A stretch of 64,000 bases of DNA from JACNKV01 sp964388155 (GTDB lineage Bacteria; Fidelibacterota; Marinisomatia; Marinisomatales; JACNKV01). A program made the position numbers and the translations under genes. The first letter of the stretch is position 1. Every line of letters begins with the position of its first letter. The stretch spans positions 9,030 through 73,029 of the forward strand of contig CAYLYH010000009.1 of the NCBI GenBank assembly GCA_964388155.1, given 5' to 3'. The notes beneath the pieces were generated by a model. It ran no database searches. It was given only the letters and a program-made list of their open reading frames with translations, and was not told where the DNA came from. Of this stretch, positions 17,174 to 26,245 are shown in pieces.

Positions 17174-19618
17174 TCAGAATTCTAAAATAATTCCGCCAAC
17201 TGGCATTGTTTTAAACTGCCACGCCATATCTGTTGAGCCATCATCAAGATAAAGAGTTTCCCACGGATTGTCCCGATTGAATATATTCATAATATCCCAA
17301 AATGCAACAAGATTCATTTTCTTAAAATTAAATCGTTGTTGAAGCAAAATATCAAATCGAATGTAATTATCATATCGTTCCGTATTCCATGCATCGCTTG
17401 AATTCACATACCATTCTCTGATGTTGTGGTCATAGGATTTTGGTGTATACGGTCGTCCACCCATATATCGAAATTTGACGCCAATTTCATATTCATCTGC
17501 CGGAGCAATGGGAAGCCATGAAGTCATTTTTGCCAACAATGTTTTTTTATGTTTCTGATACCACTCATATTCGATAAACCGGATTTTATATCCTCCAACA
17601 AGTGTAAGCACATCGCCATAATCATAATCCCACGCAAATTTTTCTCCATTTCTCGGGTCAACACCTTCTGCCACAGAATGAGACCATGCAAACGATCCAT
17701 ACCAATTATTGGTGTATTTCTTTTGAATGAAAAATTCTATGCCTTGCGATTCCCCTTTTCCCGCATTAACCAAATGTTGAAAATCCAAACTATCTCTGCC
17801 GTCGCTCCCTTCCAAAATGTTAAAGCCAATCATGTCTTCATATTTTTTTGAAAAAACTTCCAATGTCATTCGTGTGTCCGCACTTAAAAAATATTCTATT
17901 CCACCAGCCCATTGGTCGGCAAAATAATTTTTCAATAATTTTGTGTCTCCACGACTTGAATTCAAATGAATATTAAAGGGTGATTGAAAATATCGTCCGC
18001 CGGAAATATTGAGTTTAAACAATGGGGAAAATCGATACGAAATTCCCAATCGGGGAGACACATTTCCATTTCCGGAATAACTCACATACTCATATCGTAA
18101 ACCGGGAGTGATTTCTAATTTCGTTGTCGGTTTAAAGTTTATCTGCGCAAATAATCCTGATTTTAAAAAGTCCAAAATATTTTTTGTTTCAACAGAATCA
18201 TAAGCCCCAATAGTTGCAAGAGATTCAAACCGCAAAGAATCTTGACCAAAATAATCATTCCAAAAAGCATCTTCGGAAATAGGCATAATGGGGGTGTTCG
18301 CAGATAATGCATAACCGTAAATATTTCTCGGTTCACCATGCCACCAATTGTCGTAATCCAATGAAATGGATTTGGCGTTAAATCCAAAACTTGTTTCCAC
18401 TTTTGAATTGAATCGATACACCCAATCTCCCTTCAAAGCCATTTCCCACTCGGCATCATCTTGACCGTAATATTGCTGTTTTTCGTCATCTAAAAGATAG
18501 CGATATACATCGGTATTCAGACCGACACGACTACCACTCAACGAAATAATACCATACCCCCTTTTTGAAAATAGGTTTTTATAGGTGAGCCCCATCGTCA
18601 ATTGATTTGATTGATAATCCACATTTTCCGCGCCACGAAGTTGAGGATTATTTTCCCCCTCAATATTGATTTCGTCAATACCGCCAATGACATTAAATGA
18701 TAATTTTTTGGTGGGAGAAATGTGATAGGATATTTTTCCCTGACTCGTCCAATATTTGGGGATTGCCATGAGTCCGGAACTTTGAATCACAAAATCCAGA
18801 AATGAGCGTTTTAAGGAAAATATATACGAACCTTTTTGTGTGAAAGGTCCTTCAAAATTGAATCCGAACCCTGCCATATTAAAATTGAATTCAGAAAAAT
18901 GATTTTCACGATTTCCGTCCCGAAGCGTAACATCCATGACCGATGAAATTTTATCGCCGTATTTTGCAGGAAATGCACCTGCGTAAAAATCAACTCTTTC
19001 AATAAAATCTGTGTCAATCATGGTGATGGGTCCACCCCCTTTTCCTTGTTCCGGGAAATGGTTGGGATAGGGAATTTCAATATGGTCCATGACAAATAAA
19101 TTTTCTCCGGGCGACCCACCGCGGACAATAATTTCATTGGTTTGGTCTGCACCGGAGATCACCGACGGTAAACTCTGCATCATGGACATAATATCAAATG
19201 CACCCACCGGGTCGGAACGAATTTCTTCAATATCCACCGTTCGACTGCTGGTAATGGCATCTTTGGTTTTCTCAAAAAATGTTGCCGTTACTTCCACACC
19301 TTCGCCCAGTAAAACTTCCGAATGTAAATCAAAGTTCACGGTGGTATTTCGTTGTGGCACAATATGAATATTCGCTCGCTTTACCTGTGCATAACCAATC
19401 ATAAAAACATGAACCACATAAGAACCCACAGGAATATTTTCAACCCTGAAATACCCCTCCGTATCCGTTGCCGCACCCTTATTCGTTTCGCTTACAATTA
19501 CATTTACCCCAATCAAGGGTTGGTGTGTGGACGCATCGCGAATCAGCCCGGTGAGTGTGCCTGTTTGACTAAATGCCAAACTTGTTAGCATGATTATTTT
19601 AATAAGTGTTTTTTGCAT
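17174..19618 (-). CDS. TonB-dependent receptor with carboxypeptidase-regulatory domain
   Basis: An 814-residue outer-membrane receptor. Signal peptide (about 1-18, ending AFSQ), carboxypeptidase-regulatory domain (TLTGLIRDASTHQPLIGVNV, about 20-105), plug (about 115-230, with EIIVRGGSPGENLFVMDHIE and GAFPAKYGDKISSVMDV), then a barrel of about 580 residues ending in an aromatic strand (GGIILEF). Proteins of this build import large or chelated substrates using TonB energy; the ligand is unknown. Its start overlaps the end of the TPR gene by 20 bases, indicating translational coupling, and a membrane protein follows 31 bases downstream. The regulatory-domain prefix is typical of FCB receptors. 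Confidence 0.9.
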   Translation of the reverse strand: MQKTLIKIIMLTSLAFSQTGTLTGLIRDASTHQPLIGVNVIVSETNKGAATDTEGYFRVENIPVGSYVVHVFMIGYAQVKRANIHIVPQRNTTVNFDLHSEVLLGEGVEVTATFFEKTKDAITSSRTVDIEEIRSDPVGAFDIMSMMQSLPSVISGADQTNEIIVRGGSPGENLFVMDHIEIPYPNHFPEQGKGGGPITMIDTDFIERVDFYAGAFPAKYGDKISSVMDVTLRDGNRENHFSEFNFNMAGFGFNFEGPFTQKGSYIFSLKRSFLDFVIQSSGLMAIPKYWTSQGKISYHISPTKKLSFNVIGGIDEINIEGENNPQLRGAENVDYQSNQLTMGLTYKNLFSKRGYGIISLSGSRVGLNTDVYRYLLDDEKQQYYGQDDAEWEMALKGDWVYRFNSKVETSFGFNAKSISLDYDNWWHGEPRNIYGYALSANTPIMPISEDAFWNDYFGQDSLRFESLATIGAYDSVETKNILDFLKSGLFAQINFKPTTKLEITPGLRYEYVSYSGNGNVSPRLGISYRFSPLFKLNISGGRYFQSPFNIHLNSSRGDTKLLKNYFADQWAGGIEYFLSADTRMTLEVFSKKYEDMIGFNILEGSDGRDSLDFQHLVNAGKGESQGIEFFIQKKYTNNWYGSFAWSHSVAEGVDPRNGEKFAWDYDYGDVLTLVGGYKIRFIEYEWYQKHKKTLLAKMTSWLPIAPADEYEIGVKFRYMGGRPYTPKSYDHNIREWYVNSSDAWNTERYDNYIRFDILLQQRFNFKKMNLVAFWDIMNIFNRDNPWETLYLDDGSTDMAWQFKTMPVGGIILEF

Positions 19619-20360
19619 TATATTTCAGTTTTGGCATAAGTTGATTTTTCACCCAATTATTTTGCGGGTCCACAACTAACGCTTGCTCGTAATATACTTT
19701 TGCTTGATCATAATTTCCCAATTTTTCTTCCAGCTGTCCCAACCAAGCATAGATGTCACTTTGCCCCCAGTCAGGCATGGTCGGAGACGGATGATCCGAC
19801 TTGAACAACTCCGCAGCTTTCAAGTATAACTCTTTAGCTTTTTCCTTACTGCCGCCCCATTTCTCCGGCGTAAACATAGATGAGGTACCTTGAATCATAT
19901 ACAGCCTTGGGTTCTCCGGCTCCAGCTGAATGGCTTTTCTAATGAGTGTACTCGACCTGGAACCGTACATAATTCCCGTCCACGGCTGAATGCCCATTTT
20001 TTCACCGTACAGAGATGAAAGAAGTCCGTAACCGTCTGCGAAGTTTTTATCGATCTTAATCACTTTATTTAGATGGTCGATCCCATCATTGAGATATTTC
20101 AGAGCAGTTTTCTTATCGCTTTTTGCTTGATAATAATGCACGAGCTGATCATCGGAATAAGCAATGTAATAGCGAAAGAGCCATTCTTTTTCACCAAAAT
20201 TCAAACCGCGCTCAAAATACGCGCGTGCGGCAATCATCTCACCTTCATTCCAATTAGCAATGGCGGTACGGATTGTCTCCTTGCCACGGATGATAAATTC
20301 ATCCACCGGCTGCGCGACCGTGACGACAACAAGTGTCAATACGATTAAGATACGTTTCAT
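19599..20360 (-). CDS. Exported TPR-repeat protein
   Basis: A 253-residue protein with a signal peptide (ending TVAQ, about residue 17) and several tetratricopeptide-type helix pairs. The clearest is near the C-terminus (YAWLGQLEEKLGNYDQAKVYYEQALVVDPQNNW, with the canonical W/G/Y/A/P pattern); earlier, less regular pairs lie around 30-110 and 125-190. It would act in the periplasm as a protein-binding scaffold. It overlaps the following TonB receptor gene by 20 bases, so the two are probably made together and may interact. No catalytic motif is visible. The family match is sound; the partner is inferred. Confidence 0.82.
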   Translation of the reverse strand: MKRILIVLTLVVVTVAQPVDEFIIRGKETIRTAIANWNEGEMIAARAYFERGLNFGEKEWLFRYYIAYSDDQLVHYYQAKSDKKTALKYLNDGIDHLNKVIKIDKNFADGYGLLSSLYGEKMGIQPWTGIMYGSRSSTLIRKAIQLEPENPRLYMIQGTSSMFTPEKWGGSKEKAKELYLKAAELFKSDHPSPTMPDWGQSDIYAWLGQLEEKLGNYDQAKVYYEQALVVDPQNNWVKNQLMPKLKYNAKNTY

Positions 20361-20380
20361 AACAATTTCCTTTCTTTAGC

Positions 20381-20434
20381 TTAACTCATCAAACTCATTG
20401 AATTCATCGACTCATAAACTCTTATACTCATCAA
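20381..20434. repeat. Degenerate GTTGATGA octamer repeat after a TonB receptor stop codon
   Basis: On the minus strand, about six imperfect copies of an octamer close to GTTGATGA (GTATAAGA, GTTTATGA, GTCGATGA, GTTTGATGA) start right after the stop at 20436. They fill most of the 75-base gap before the TPR gene. No stable hairpin is apparent. Confidence 0.65.
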
Positions 20435-20435
20435 C

Positions 20436-22568
20436 CTACAACGTCATCGTAAACCCAAAATACACATTACGTCCGTGGGTACTTTTCATTTCGGTTCGTT
20501 CGGTATAATCCGGTGAATAAATGTACCCGTAAATATTTGTTCGGTCCAATAAATTTGACACGGAAGCATAGATGACCAGTAAACCATCTTGCCCGATTGG
20601 ATATAGCCGACTGTAGGACAGATCCAATCTCTGCATGGCGGGTAAGCGGGCGGAATTCCAATCATCCAGTGCAGGCGTATAGGGTTTTCCGGTGGTGTAT
20701 CGGTAGGTTAATCCCACATTATTTGCAGCACCGAACTGCGTTTTAAGAGCAGCGGTTAAATTGTGATTGATATCATAATCCGTAGGGACTAATTCCAAAT
20801 GATCTAACTCCTTTCTCTTCGATTGCAAGTAGCTATACGACACCCATCCGGAAATATATGGGAGTGTCCCTTTTAGGAAAAAATCCGCACCATAGGCGTA
20901 GCCATTTCCATCATTGGAGTAATTTATTACAGGGTTTTCAAGTACCAAATTTTCGTAATTCTTTTGATAAACTTCTGCCTTAAAATCGGTGATTTCAGAT
21001 TTGTACTCATATCCAACGATGTAATGAATTGCCTTCATTGCTTTAATATTGGGATTTCCAATCCATTCATCTAAATATTGTATTTTTGGATATTGATGAT
21101 ATACACCTGTGGCAACTTTTAGAAATTGCGTTTCCGACAGCCGATAATTTACGGAGAAACGCGGATCGACAACCCGCTGTCTTGGCGTATCCAAAATATC
21201 CGTACGCAACCCTGCCACAATGAACAATCGCCGAAAAACAGTAAATTCACCCTCAGAATAAACCCCAAAATGGCGTGTATTATAATCCACATTGTAAGAA
21301 TCTGTTTCGGCGCTCGGTCGTAAATCGTTTGGGTCTTTCGGGAACGTCGCTGACAATACCGTTTCCAAATCATCCACAATCAACCCGGAATTCAGTTTCA
21401 ATTTCTCGCTTATTGGAACAGAAATATCTGTTCGCCATTTCCACATTAAATCTTCCAAACTCTTGTCCAAATTTCCCAATATCAATCCCTGACCAAATTG
21501 ATTAACGGACAGGCTTGATTTCACAAAAACTCCTTTCTCAAACAAATGCCGCCACTGGATATTCCCCAGACGGGAATGGTTATCGTTTATCAATGTTCCG
21601 TCGTACACGGGACTGACTACGTTTACGGCAATTTCATCTATATTGGCAAAATGGAATAACTTTATTTGACCAACATCGGAGTACTTCCAAACTGCACTGA
21701 TATTACCGTCCCAGTTAGTCGGGACTTGCTCAAATCGATCTTCGCCGCCGTTCACTTTAAACAGGTATTGCGTATCTGAGTAATTCCCGGAAAACTGGAT
21801 AGCTAATTTGTCAGGCTTGATTAACCACGCGCCACCAGCCGATAATGCCGCCAAACCAGCCCCGATAGTTATCGATGAACGCTCGGGCAAATCCAATGAT
21901 TCCATCGCCAGTACACCGGAAAGGACATTCCCGTATTTCGCTGAAAATCCACCGGTAGAAAAATACGTCCCTGATAACAGCCAGGGGTCGATCATCCCGA
22001 AATATCCGCCGGTATCGGATTCATACTTGTATGGATGGCTTATCGTTGCCTGATCCAAGACCACGGTGGTTTCAGATACATCACCTCCACGGACGTACAT
22101 CCCTGCCCCTTCATCCACTTGATTCACCCCCGGGAATGTCTGAATAGCGCGAAAAATATCAGCCGCGGCACCGGCAGTTGTTACTACATCAAGACTGGTT
22201 AAGGTCTGCCCTTCTTCATCTGCCATGGTAAATGAACCTGCGGTAACAGAAACCGGGTCTAATTCCATAAATTCTTTGATTAAAACAATATGGGTTTTTT
22301 CGTGGAGATTCTCCGCAGACAGAATGATATCTTTTTGCTCAAAACCGATATGTGAAATACGAAGTATTCTTTCTTCCGATAGTGTCGTTTCGATTGAAAA
22401 AAGACCGGTTTCGTCAGTCATGGTTCCTTCAAGCGTGTCTATAAAATACACATTGACGTACGTGAGATTTTCGCCGGATTCATCTTTAACAGTGCCGGAA
22501 ACAACAATCGTGTTTTGTCCAAATAATAAGGACATTAGAACAAAGATATATAGACTGATATGTTTCAT
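20436..22568 (-). CDS. TonB-dependent receptor with carboxypeptidase-regulatory domain
   Basis: A 710-residue receptor: signal peptide (about 1-18), carboxypeptidase-regulatory domain (TIVVSGTVKDESGENLTYVNV, about 20-105), plug (about 115-225, with GMYVRGGDVSETTVVLDQA and GGFSAKYGNVLSGVLAM), then a barrel ending near the C-terminus with a Leu-terminated strand. It belongs to the same receptor class as its neighbour at 17174-19618 but is shorter. It begins 5 bases after the winged-helix regulator's stop codon, so it is very likely co-transcribed with and controlled by that regulator. The substrate is unknown. Confidence 0.88.
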   Translation of the reverse strand: MKHISLYIFVLMSLLFGQNTIVVSGTVKDESGENLTYVNVYFIDTLEGTMTDETGLFSIETTLSEERILRISHIGFEQKDIILSAENLHEKTHIVLIKEFMELDPVSVTAGSFTMADEEGQTLTSLDVVTTAGAAADIFRAIQTFPGVNQVDEGAGMYVRGGDVSETTVVLDQATISHPYKYESDTGGYFGMIDPWLLSGTYFSTGGFSAKYGNVLSGVLAMESLDLPERSSITIGAGLAALSAGGAWLIKPDKLAIQFSGNYSDTQYLFKVNGGEDRFEQVPTNWDGNISAVWKYSDVGQIKLFHFANIDEIAVNVVSPVYDGTLINDNHSRLGNIQWRHLFEKGVFVKSSLSVNQFGQGLILGNLDKSLEDLMWKWRTDISVPISEKLKLNSGLIVDDLETVLSATFPKDPNDLRPSAETDSYNVDYNTRHFGVYSEGEFTVFRRLFIVAGLRTDILDTPRQRVVDPRFSVNYRLSETQFLKVATGVYHQYPKIQYLDEWIGNPNIKAMKAIHYIVGYEYKSEITDFKAEVYQKNYENLVLENPVINYSNDGNGYAYGADFFLKGTLPYISGWVSYSYLQSKRKELDHLELVPTDYDINHNLTAALKTQFGAANNVGLTYRYTTGKPYTPALDDWNSARLPAMQRLDLSYSRLYPIGQDGLLVIYASVSNLLDRTNIYGYIYSPDYTERTEMKSTHGRNVYFGFTMTL

Positions 22569-22573
22569 ATTAT

Positions 22574-22876
22574 TTAACTCTTCATATTCAATAATTCATT
22601 AATCTGATAGACGTATTCTTTAAATGCTTTTTGCCCAAGAGAAGTGATTCGAAAAGTTGTCACCGGCTTTCTGTCTATGAATTTTTTCGTGGATGATACA
22701 TATTTTACGTCTTCCAATTTACGAATATGCACGCTCAAATTTCCGTCACTCACATTCACTTTTTCTCTGATAAACACAAAGTTGGCTGATTCAACAGATA
22801 CAAGCAATGCCATAATTGCTAGACGAATCCGAGAATGGATAATGTTGTCTAATTGTTTGTAATTGAATTCTGACAT
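22574..22876 (-). CDS. Winged-helix transcriptional regulator (HTH_34-like)
   Basis: A 100-residue, single-domain DNA-binding protein. HSRIRLAIMALLVS, NVSDGNLSVHIRKLEDVKYV and TTFRITSLGQKAFKEYV give the helix, recognition helix and wing of the ArsR/MarR-like HTH_34 group. No metal-binding cysteines are visible. Such regulators are often paired with a small membrane protein, which here is the gene 69 bases upstream (22946-23536). The downstream TonB receptor begins 5 bases after its stop. The 16-bp palindrome at 23567-23582, ahead of the membrane gene, is a good candidate for its operator. The ligand is unknown. Confidence 0.87.
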   Translation of the reverse strand: MSEFNYKQLDNIIHSRIRLAIMALLVSVESANFVFIREKVNVSDGNLSVHIRKLEDVKYVSSTKKFIDRKPVTTFRITSLGQKAFKEYVYQINELLNMKS

Positions 22877-22945
22877 GATTGTCCTTTGGATTGTCTCGAA
22901 GTTTTCGGGACACGAATTGACAAAGTTAATTCACTCCATATTTTC

Positions 22946-23536
22946 TTAACTCAAGTCCGCCCATGTTTTTTTAATAATAAAGCCGGGAATAGTTTGGAAA
23001 GCAATCATCATTCCTGCCATAAGCAATAAATGATAATATCCTGGAAATAAAAACATAATAATTGCACCGCCCCACCAACCGAATGCCAAATTACGAATCC
23101 ATTTTACATCATAAATAATTCCCGATGAAAAATAACCAATAGCGAGAATAGATGATAATACAGGATTGACAAACTCATAATGAATTGCCCCGCTACTAAC
23201 ACCTAAAAACCCTAAAAGAGTCATCGTGATTCCAATCGACAACCATAAAAAGCCATCCACCTTTTCAGCATAAGTTCTCACCGGTTTCTTACGATCCACC
23301 TTCCAGCCGTAAATCATTTCAAAAAGCCAACCGCCTGCAATGACCATGCCCCAATGAATCCACTCTGTTTTTCCGCCAATTTGATTTATGGCAAGAAACC
23401 AGCTCACTATAAGGGCAATAGATACTAATATTCCCCATACTATAAGGTGGTCTCCTATTGCACATACATTCCTTTTGCTTTCTTCAACAATTTTTTTTAT
23501 ATATGCTAAATCGTCTTGCATTGTTTCTTTTGTCAT
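22946..23536 (-). CDS. Integral membrane protein paired with winged-helix regulator
   Basis: A 196-residue protein with a short cytosolic N-terminal helix (about 1-25, charged, DDLAYIKKIVEESKR) followed by about five to six membrane segments in tight pairs. AGGAAA lies upstream of the ATG at 23536. It is the first gene of a likely operon: membrane protein, regulator, TonB receptor. In the pairs I know of this type, the membrane partner is uncharacterised; it could act as a sensor or a small-molecule transporter. No known catalytic or transport motif is visible. Confidence 0.78.
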   Translation of the reverse strand: MTKETMQDDLAYIKKIVEESKRNVCAIGDHLIVWGILVSIALIVSWFLAINQIGGKTEWIHWGMVIAGGWLFEMIYGWKVDRKKPVRTYAEKVDGFLWLSIGITMTLLGFLGVSSGAIHYEFVNPVLSSILAIGYFSSGIIYDVKWIRNLAFGWWGGAIIMFLFPGYYHLLLMAGMMIAFQTIPGFIIKKTWADLS

Positions 23537-23566
23537 AATATTTCCTGTTTTTAGGTTGCTTTAATT

Positions 23567-23582
23567 TATAAAGTACTTTATA
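23567..23582. promoter_or_regulatory. Perfect 16-bp palindrome, probable operator of the winged-helix regulator
   Basis: TATAAAGTACTTTATA is a perfect palindrome centred about 38 bases upstream of the ATG of the membrane-protein gene at 23536. Its position fits a promoter-overlapping operator for the dimeric winged-helix regulator encoded in the same operon. Binding is inferred from symmetry and location only. Confidence 0.6.
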
Positions 23583-23641
23583 TACAAAACAACAAAATCA
23601 TTTACCAATCATCGACAGCTCCAACACTCCACTACTTCAAT

Positions 23642-23670
23642 AAAAAAAACCCCGCCAAAACTGACAGGGT
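23642..23670 (-). terminator. Rho-independent terminator after the 143-aa gene
   Basis: On the minus strand an 8-bp stem (ACCCTGTC with GGCGGGGT, two G-U pairs) and a 6-base loop are followed by eight T residues. It lies 26 bases past the stop codon at 23696, between that gene and the membrane-regulator operon. Confidence 0.85.
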
Positions 23671-23695
23671 TTTCACTTGGGATGTTTCTAGAATT

Positions 23696-24127
23696 TTACT
23701 GTTTTAGCCGGTACGCAGCGCTCTCTACGGTTTTCATAAACTTATCCACTTGGGTTCTCGTATGAAACATATCTTCGATTCCCTCATACGTATCGACAGG
23801 ATACATTTCTGCATCAAAGTCATAAAGGAATATAGCCTCCAGTTTTCTTATCAAATCCCGAAGAACCATTGGCGGAATGTCTTTACTGCGAAGAAAATTA
23901 ATTTGCAGGTTTATCCTTCCGTCTGAAGAAAGATGAAACAATGGCAGATATCCAAAATCTGACTCACAACGAAAAGTCATGGTACCATGTTCTTCGCCTC
24001 GACCCCAAGAAATATCATCTGAATATTTTTCGGAAAATTCAATGAGTCTCACCCCAATTTTAGCGACTTCTCTACTACTGGTTTCACGCAAATGTTTAAT
24101 AAATGTTTTTTTATCCCACTTTATCAT
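23696..24127 (-). CDS. Conserved-looking hypothetical protein, 143 aa
   Basis: A soluble 143-residue protein without a signal peptide. Visible features are DDISWGRGEEHGTMTF, a central LFHLSSDGRINLQINFLR strand pair, and a helical C-terminal half. The mixed alpha/beta pattern with GRGEEHG looks like a compact nucleic-acid or substrate-binding fold, but I recognise no family and do not assign a function. It stands alone between htpG (159 bases away) and a strong terminator, so it is probably monocistronic. Confidence 0.65.
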   Translation of the reverse strand: MIKWDKKTFIKHLRETSSREVAKIGVRLIEFSEKYSDDISWGRGEEHGTMTFRCESDFGYLPLFHLSSDGRINLQINFLRSKDIPPMVLRDLIRKLEAIFLYDFDAEMYPVDTYEGIEDMFHTRTQVDKFMKTVESAAYRLKQ

Positions 24128-24286
24128 ATTAGTGACACTCCGTTGGTATTATGTTCAAAAAGAATGCAATATCCCTCGCAGAATTTAATCAATTTATCAA
24201 ACATGAATATAGTTACTTTTTCCGAAACGCAAAATGAGCGATTACGGTCATAAATTATGTCTATGTTTTTATGATAAATATTGAGA

Positions 24287-26155
24287 CTATAAAGCCTTAC
24301 CAAGGATGGAATTCAACCGCGTTACAAATTCCGCTGGATTATCTAATTTCACACCTTCCAACAGCAAAGCCTGTTCAAGTAAAAGTAGCGCCGCATCATC
24401 AAATGCTTTGCTTTTGCGCATATCCTTCATCTTTATGACAACTGCGTGATTTGGATTTATCTCCAAAATAGGTTTCACCTCCTGCGGAGCGGCTTGTCCC
24501 ATGGCGCGCAAAACTTCCTGCATCTGTACGGTCGGATCGTTTTGATCTGCTACAATCACGGACGGTGAATCACTCAGCCTTGTCGATGCCACAACATCTT
24601 TGACCTTACCGCCAAGGACTTTCTTTATTTTCTTTAAAAGCGGCTTCAGTTCCTTTTCGCTGGACTTTTCATCATCGGATTTCAATTCATCCGCGGCATC
24701 ACTGCGGTTTACCGAACGGAATTCTTTCTCTTTGTATTTAGGTATGGATGGCATCACTAACTCATCTATATCATCATCCATGATTAGGACTTCCACATCT
24801 TTGTTCTTATACATTTCCAAGAGCGGAGAATTGCGCAGACTTTCTTCATTGCCACCTGTGATGTAATAGATGATGTTTTGATCATCTTGCATCCGGTCAA
24901 GATATTCCGCCAAACTTGTGTAGCCATCTACCTTCGTGGATTTGAACCGCAATAGGTCAATCAAGTTATCCTTATTTTCAAAATCCTGTGCAACACCTTC
25001 TTTTAACGTACGACCGTATTCTTCATAAAATTCGATGTATTTTTTAGAGTCTGTATTCGCCAAATTACCAAACTCCTTAATCAATTTTTTCACAGAATTC
25101 TTCTTGATTTTTACCATGATTCGGTTCTTCTGTAATATTTCTCTGCTGACGTTCAGCGGAAGGTCTTCTGAATCGATTACCCCACGCAAAAACCGCATCC
25201 ATACCGGCATGAGTTCTTTATCATCATCTGTGATAAATACCCGATTCACATACAGTTTTACGCCTGGTTTATAGTCTGCATAAAAAAGATCTACTGGTGC
25301 TTTTTTCGGGATGTAAAACAAAGTCGTATATTCTAATGCGCCTTCAGCACGGGTATGGAAATACAGCATCGGGTCTTCAAAATCCGTGCTGATCGATTTA
25401 TAAAAATCATGGTAATCTTTTTCCTTCAACTCCGATTTCGAACGTTTCCAAAACGCAGTCCCATCGTTGATCTGATCTTCTTTTTGCTCTTTTCCCGTCT
25501 CTTTTCCATCCTTGTCGTATTGAGTCTCTTCGTAATGCAGATGGATTGGGAACGGAATATGGTTAGAATATTTTTTTATAATCGTCTGAATTTCCCAGCG
25601 ATTGACATATTCCTTCCCCTCATCATTCAGATGAAGAATCACGTCCGTACCATTTTCTTTCCGCACCGTTTTTTCGATTTCATATCCGGACTTTCCGTCG
25701 CTGGTCCATTTCCACGCATCTTCTTCTCCTGCTTTGCGGCTGATGACTTCCACACTGTCAGCCACCATATAACTGGAATAAAACCCTACTCCGAACTGAC
25801 CAATTAAAGAGGAATCTTTTTTGGCATCGCCGGTCAATTTGTTCAAAAAGTTTTTCGTTCCGGAGCGCGCAATCGTTCCCAGATTTTCTTTCAGATCTTC
25901 TTCGTTCATCCCGATTCCGGAATCAGAGATTGTCAATGTTTTTGCATCACCGTCCTGATACGAAATGTTAATTCGCGGTTCAAATGCAGTATCTTTGTGG
26001 GCATCTTCGGTCAGAGTTAAATATTTTAATTTATCCAACGCATCAGATGAGTTAGACACCAGCTCACGTAAAAATATCTCTTTGTGTGAATACAAAGAAT
26101 GGATGATCAAATGAAGTAATTGACTTACCTCAGTTTGAAATGAATGGGTTGTCAT
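24287..26155 (-). CDS. htpG: Hsp90-family chaperone HtpG
   Basis: A 622-residue protein, the usual bacterial Hsp90 length. The N-terminal GHKL ATPase domain shows LRELVSNSSDALDKL, DSGIGMN, GTIARSGTK and IGQFGVGFYSSYMVAD, all canonical nucleotide-site motifs. The middle domain includes LPLNVSREILQ with the catalytic Arg region, and the C-terminal dimerisation domain follows (about 510-622). It is a cytosolic ATP-dependent chaperone. The charged linker typical of eukaryotic forms is absent, as expected in bacteria. No CIRCE or similar heat-shock operator was seen in the 90-base upstream gap. It probably has its own promoter. Confidence 0.97.
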   Translation of the reverse strand: MTTHSFQTEVSQLLHLIIHSLYSHKEIFLRELVSNSSDALDKLKYLTLTEDAHKDTAFEPRINISYQDGDAKTLTISDSGIGMNEEDLKENLGTIARSGTKNFLNKLTGDAKKDSSLIGQFGVGFYSSYMVADSVEVISRKAGEEDAWKWTSDGKSGYEIEKTVRKENGTDVILHLNDEGKEYVNRWEIQTIIKKYSNHIPFPIHLHYEETQYDKDGKETGKEQKEDQINDGTAFWKRSKSELKEKDYHDFYKSISTDFEDPMLYFHTRAEGALEYTTLFYIPKKAPVDLFYADYKPGVKLYVNRVFITDDDKELMPVWMRFLRGVIDSEDLPLNVSREILQKNRIMVKIKKNSVKKLIKEFGNLANTDSKKYIEFYEEYGRTLKEGVAQDFENKDNLIDLLRFKSTKVDGYTSLAEYLDRMQDDQNIIYYITGGNEESLRNSPLLEMYKNKDVEVLIMDDDIDELVMPSIPKYKEKEFRSVNRSDAADELKSDDEKSSEKELKPLLKKIKKVLGGKVKDVVASTRLSDSPSVIVADQNDPTVQMQEVLRAMGQAAPQEVKPILEINPNHAVVIKMKDMRKSKAFDDAALLLLEQALLLEGVKLDNPAEFVTRLNSILGKAL

Positions 26156-26245
26156 AATGATTTTTCCTCTATATTATTGTGAATATTTGATGAAATTTCG
26201 GGGCGGAAGTTACAGAAATTTGAGGAAACCGGAGAAATACTTTTT

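Noticed and set aside
23642..23670. Terminator read in the plus direction
   Set aside because: Some T residues follow on the plus strand, but no plus-strand gene ends here; the eight-T run on the minus strand fits the actual gene.
25355..25807. 150-codon open frame on the plus strand
   Set aside because: It lies entirely inside htpG on the opposite strand, with no ribosome site and a composition expected of an antisense shadow.
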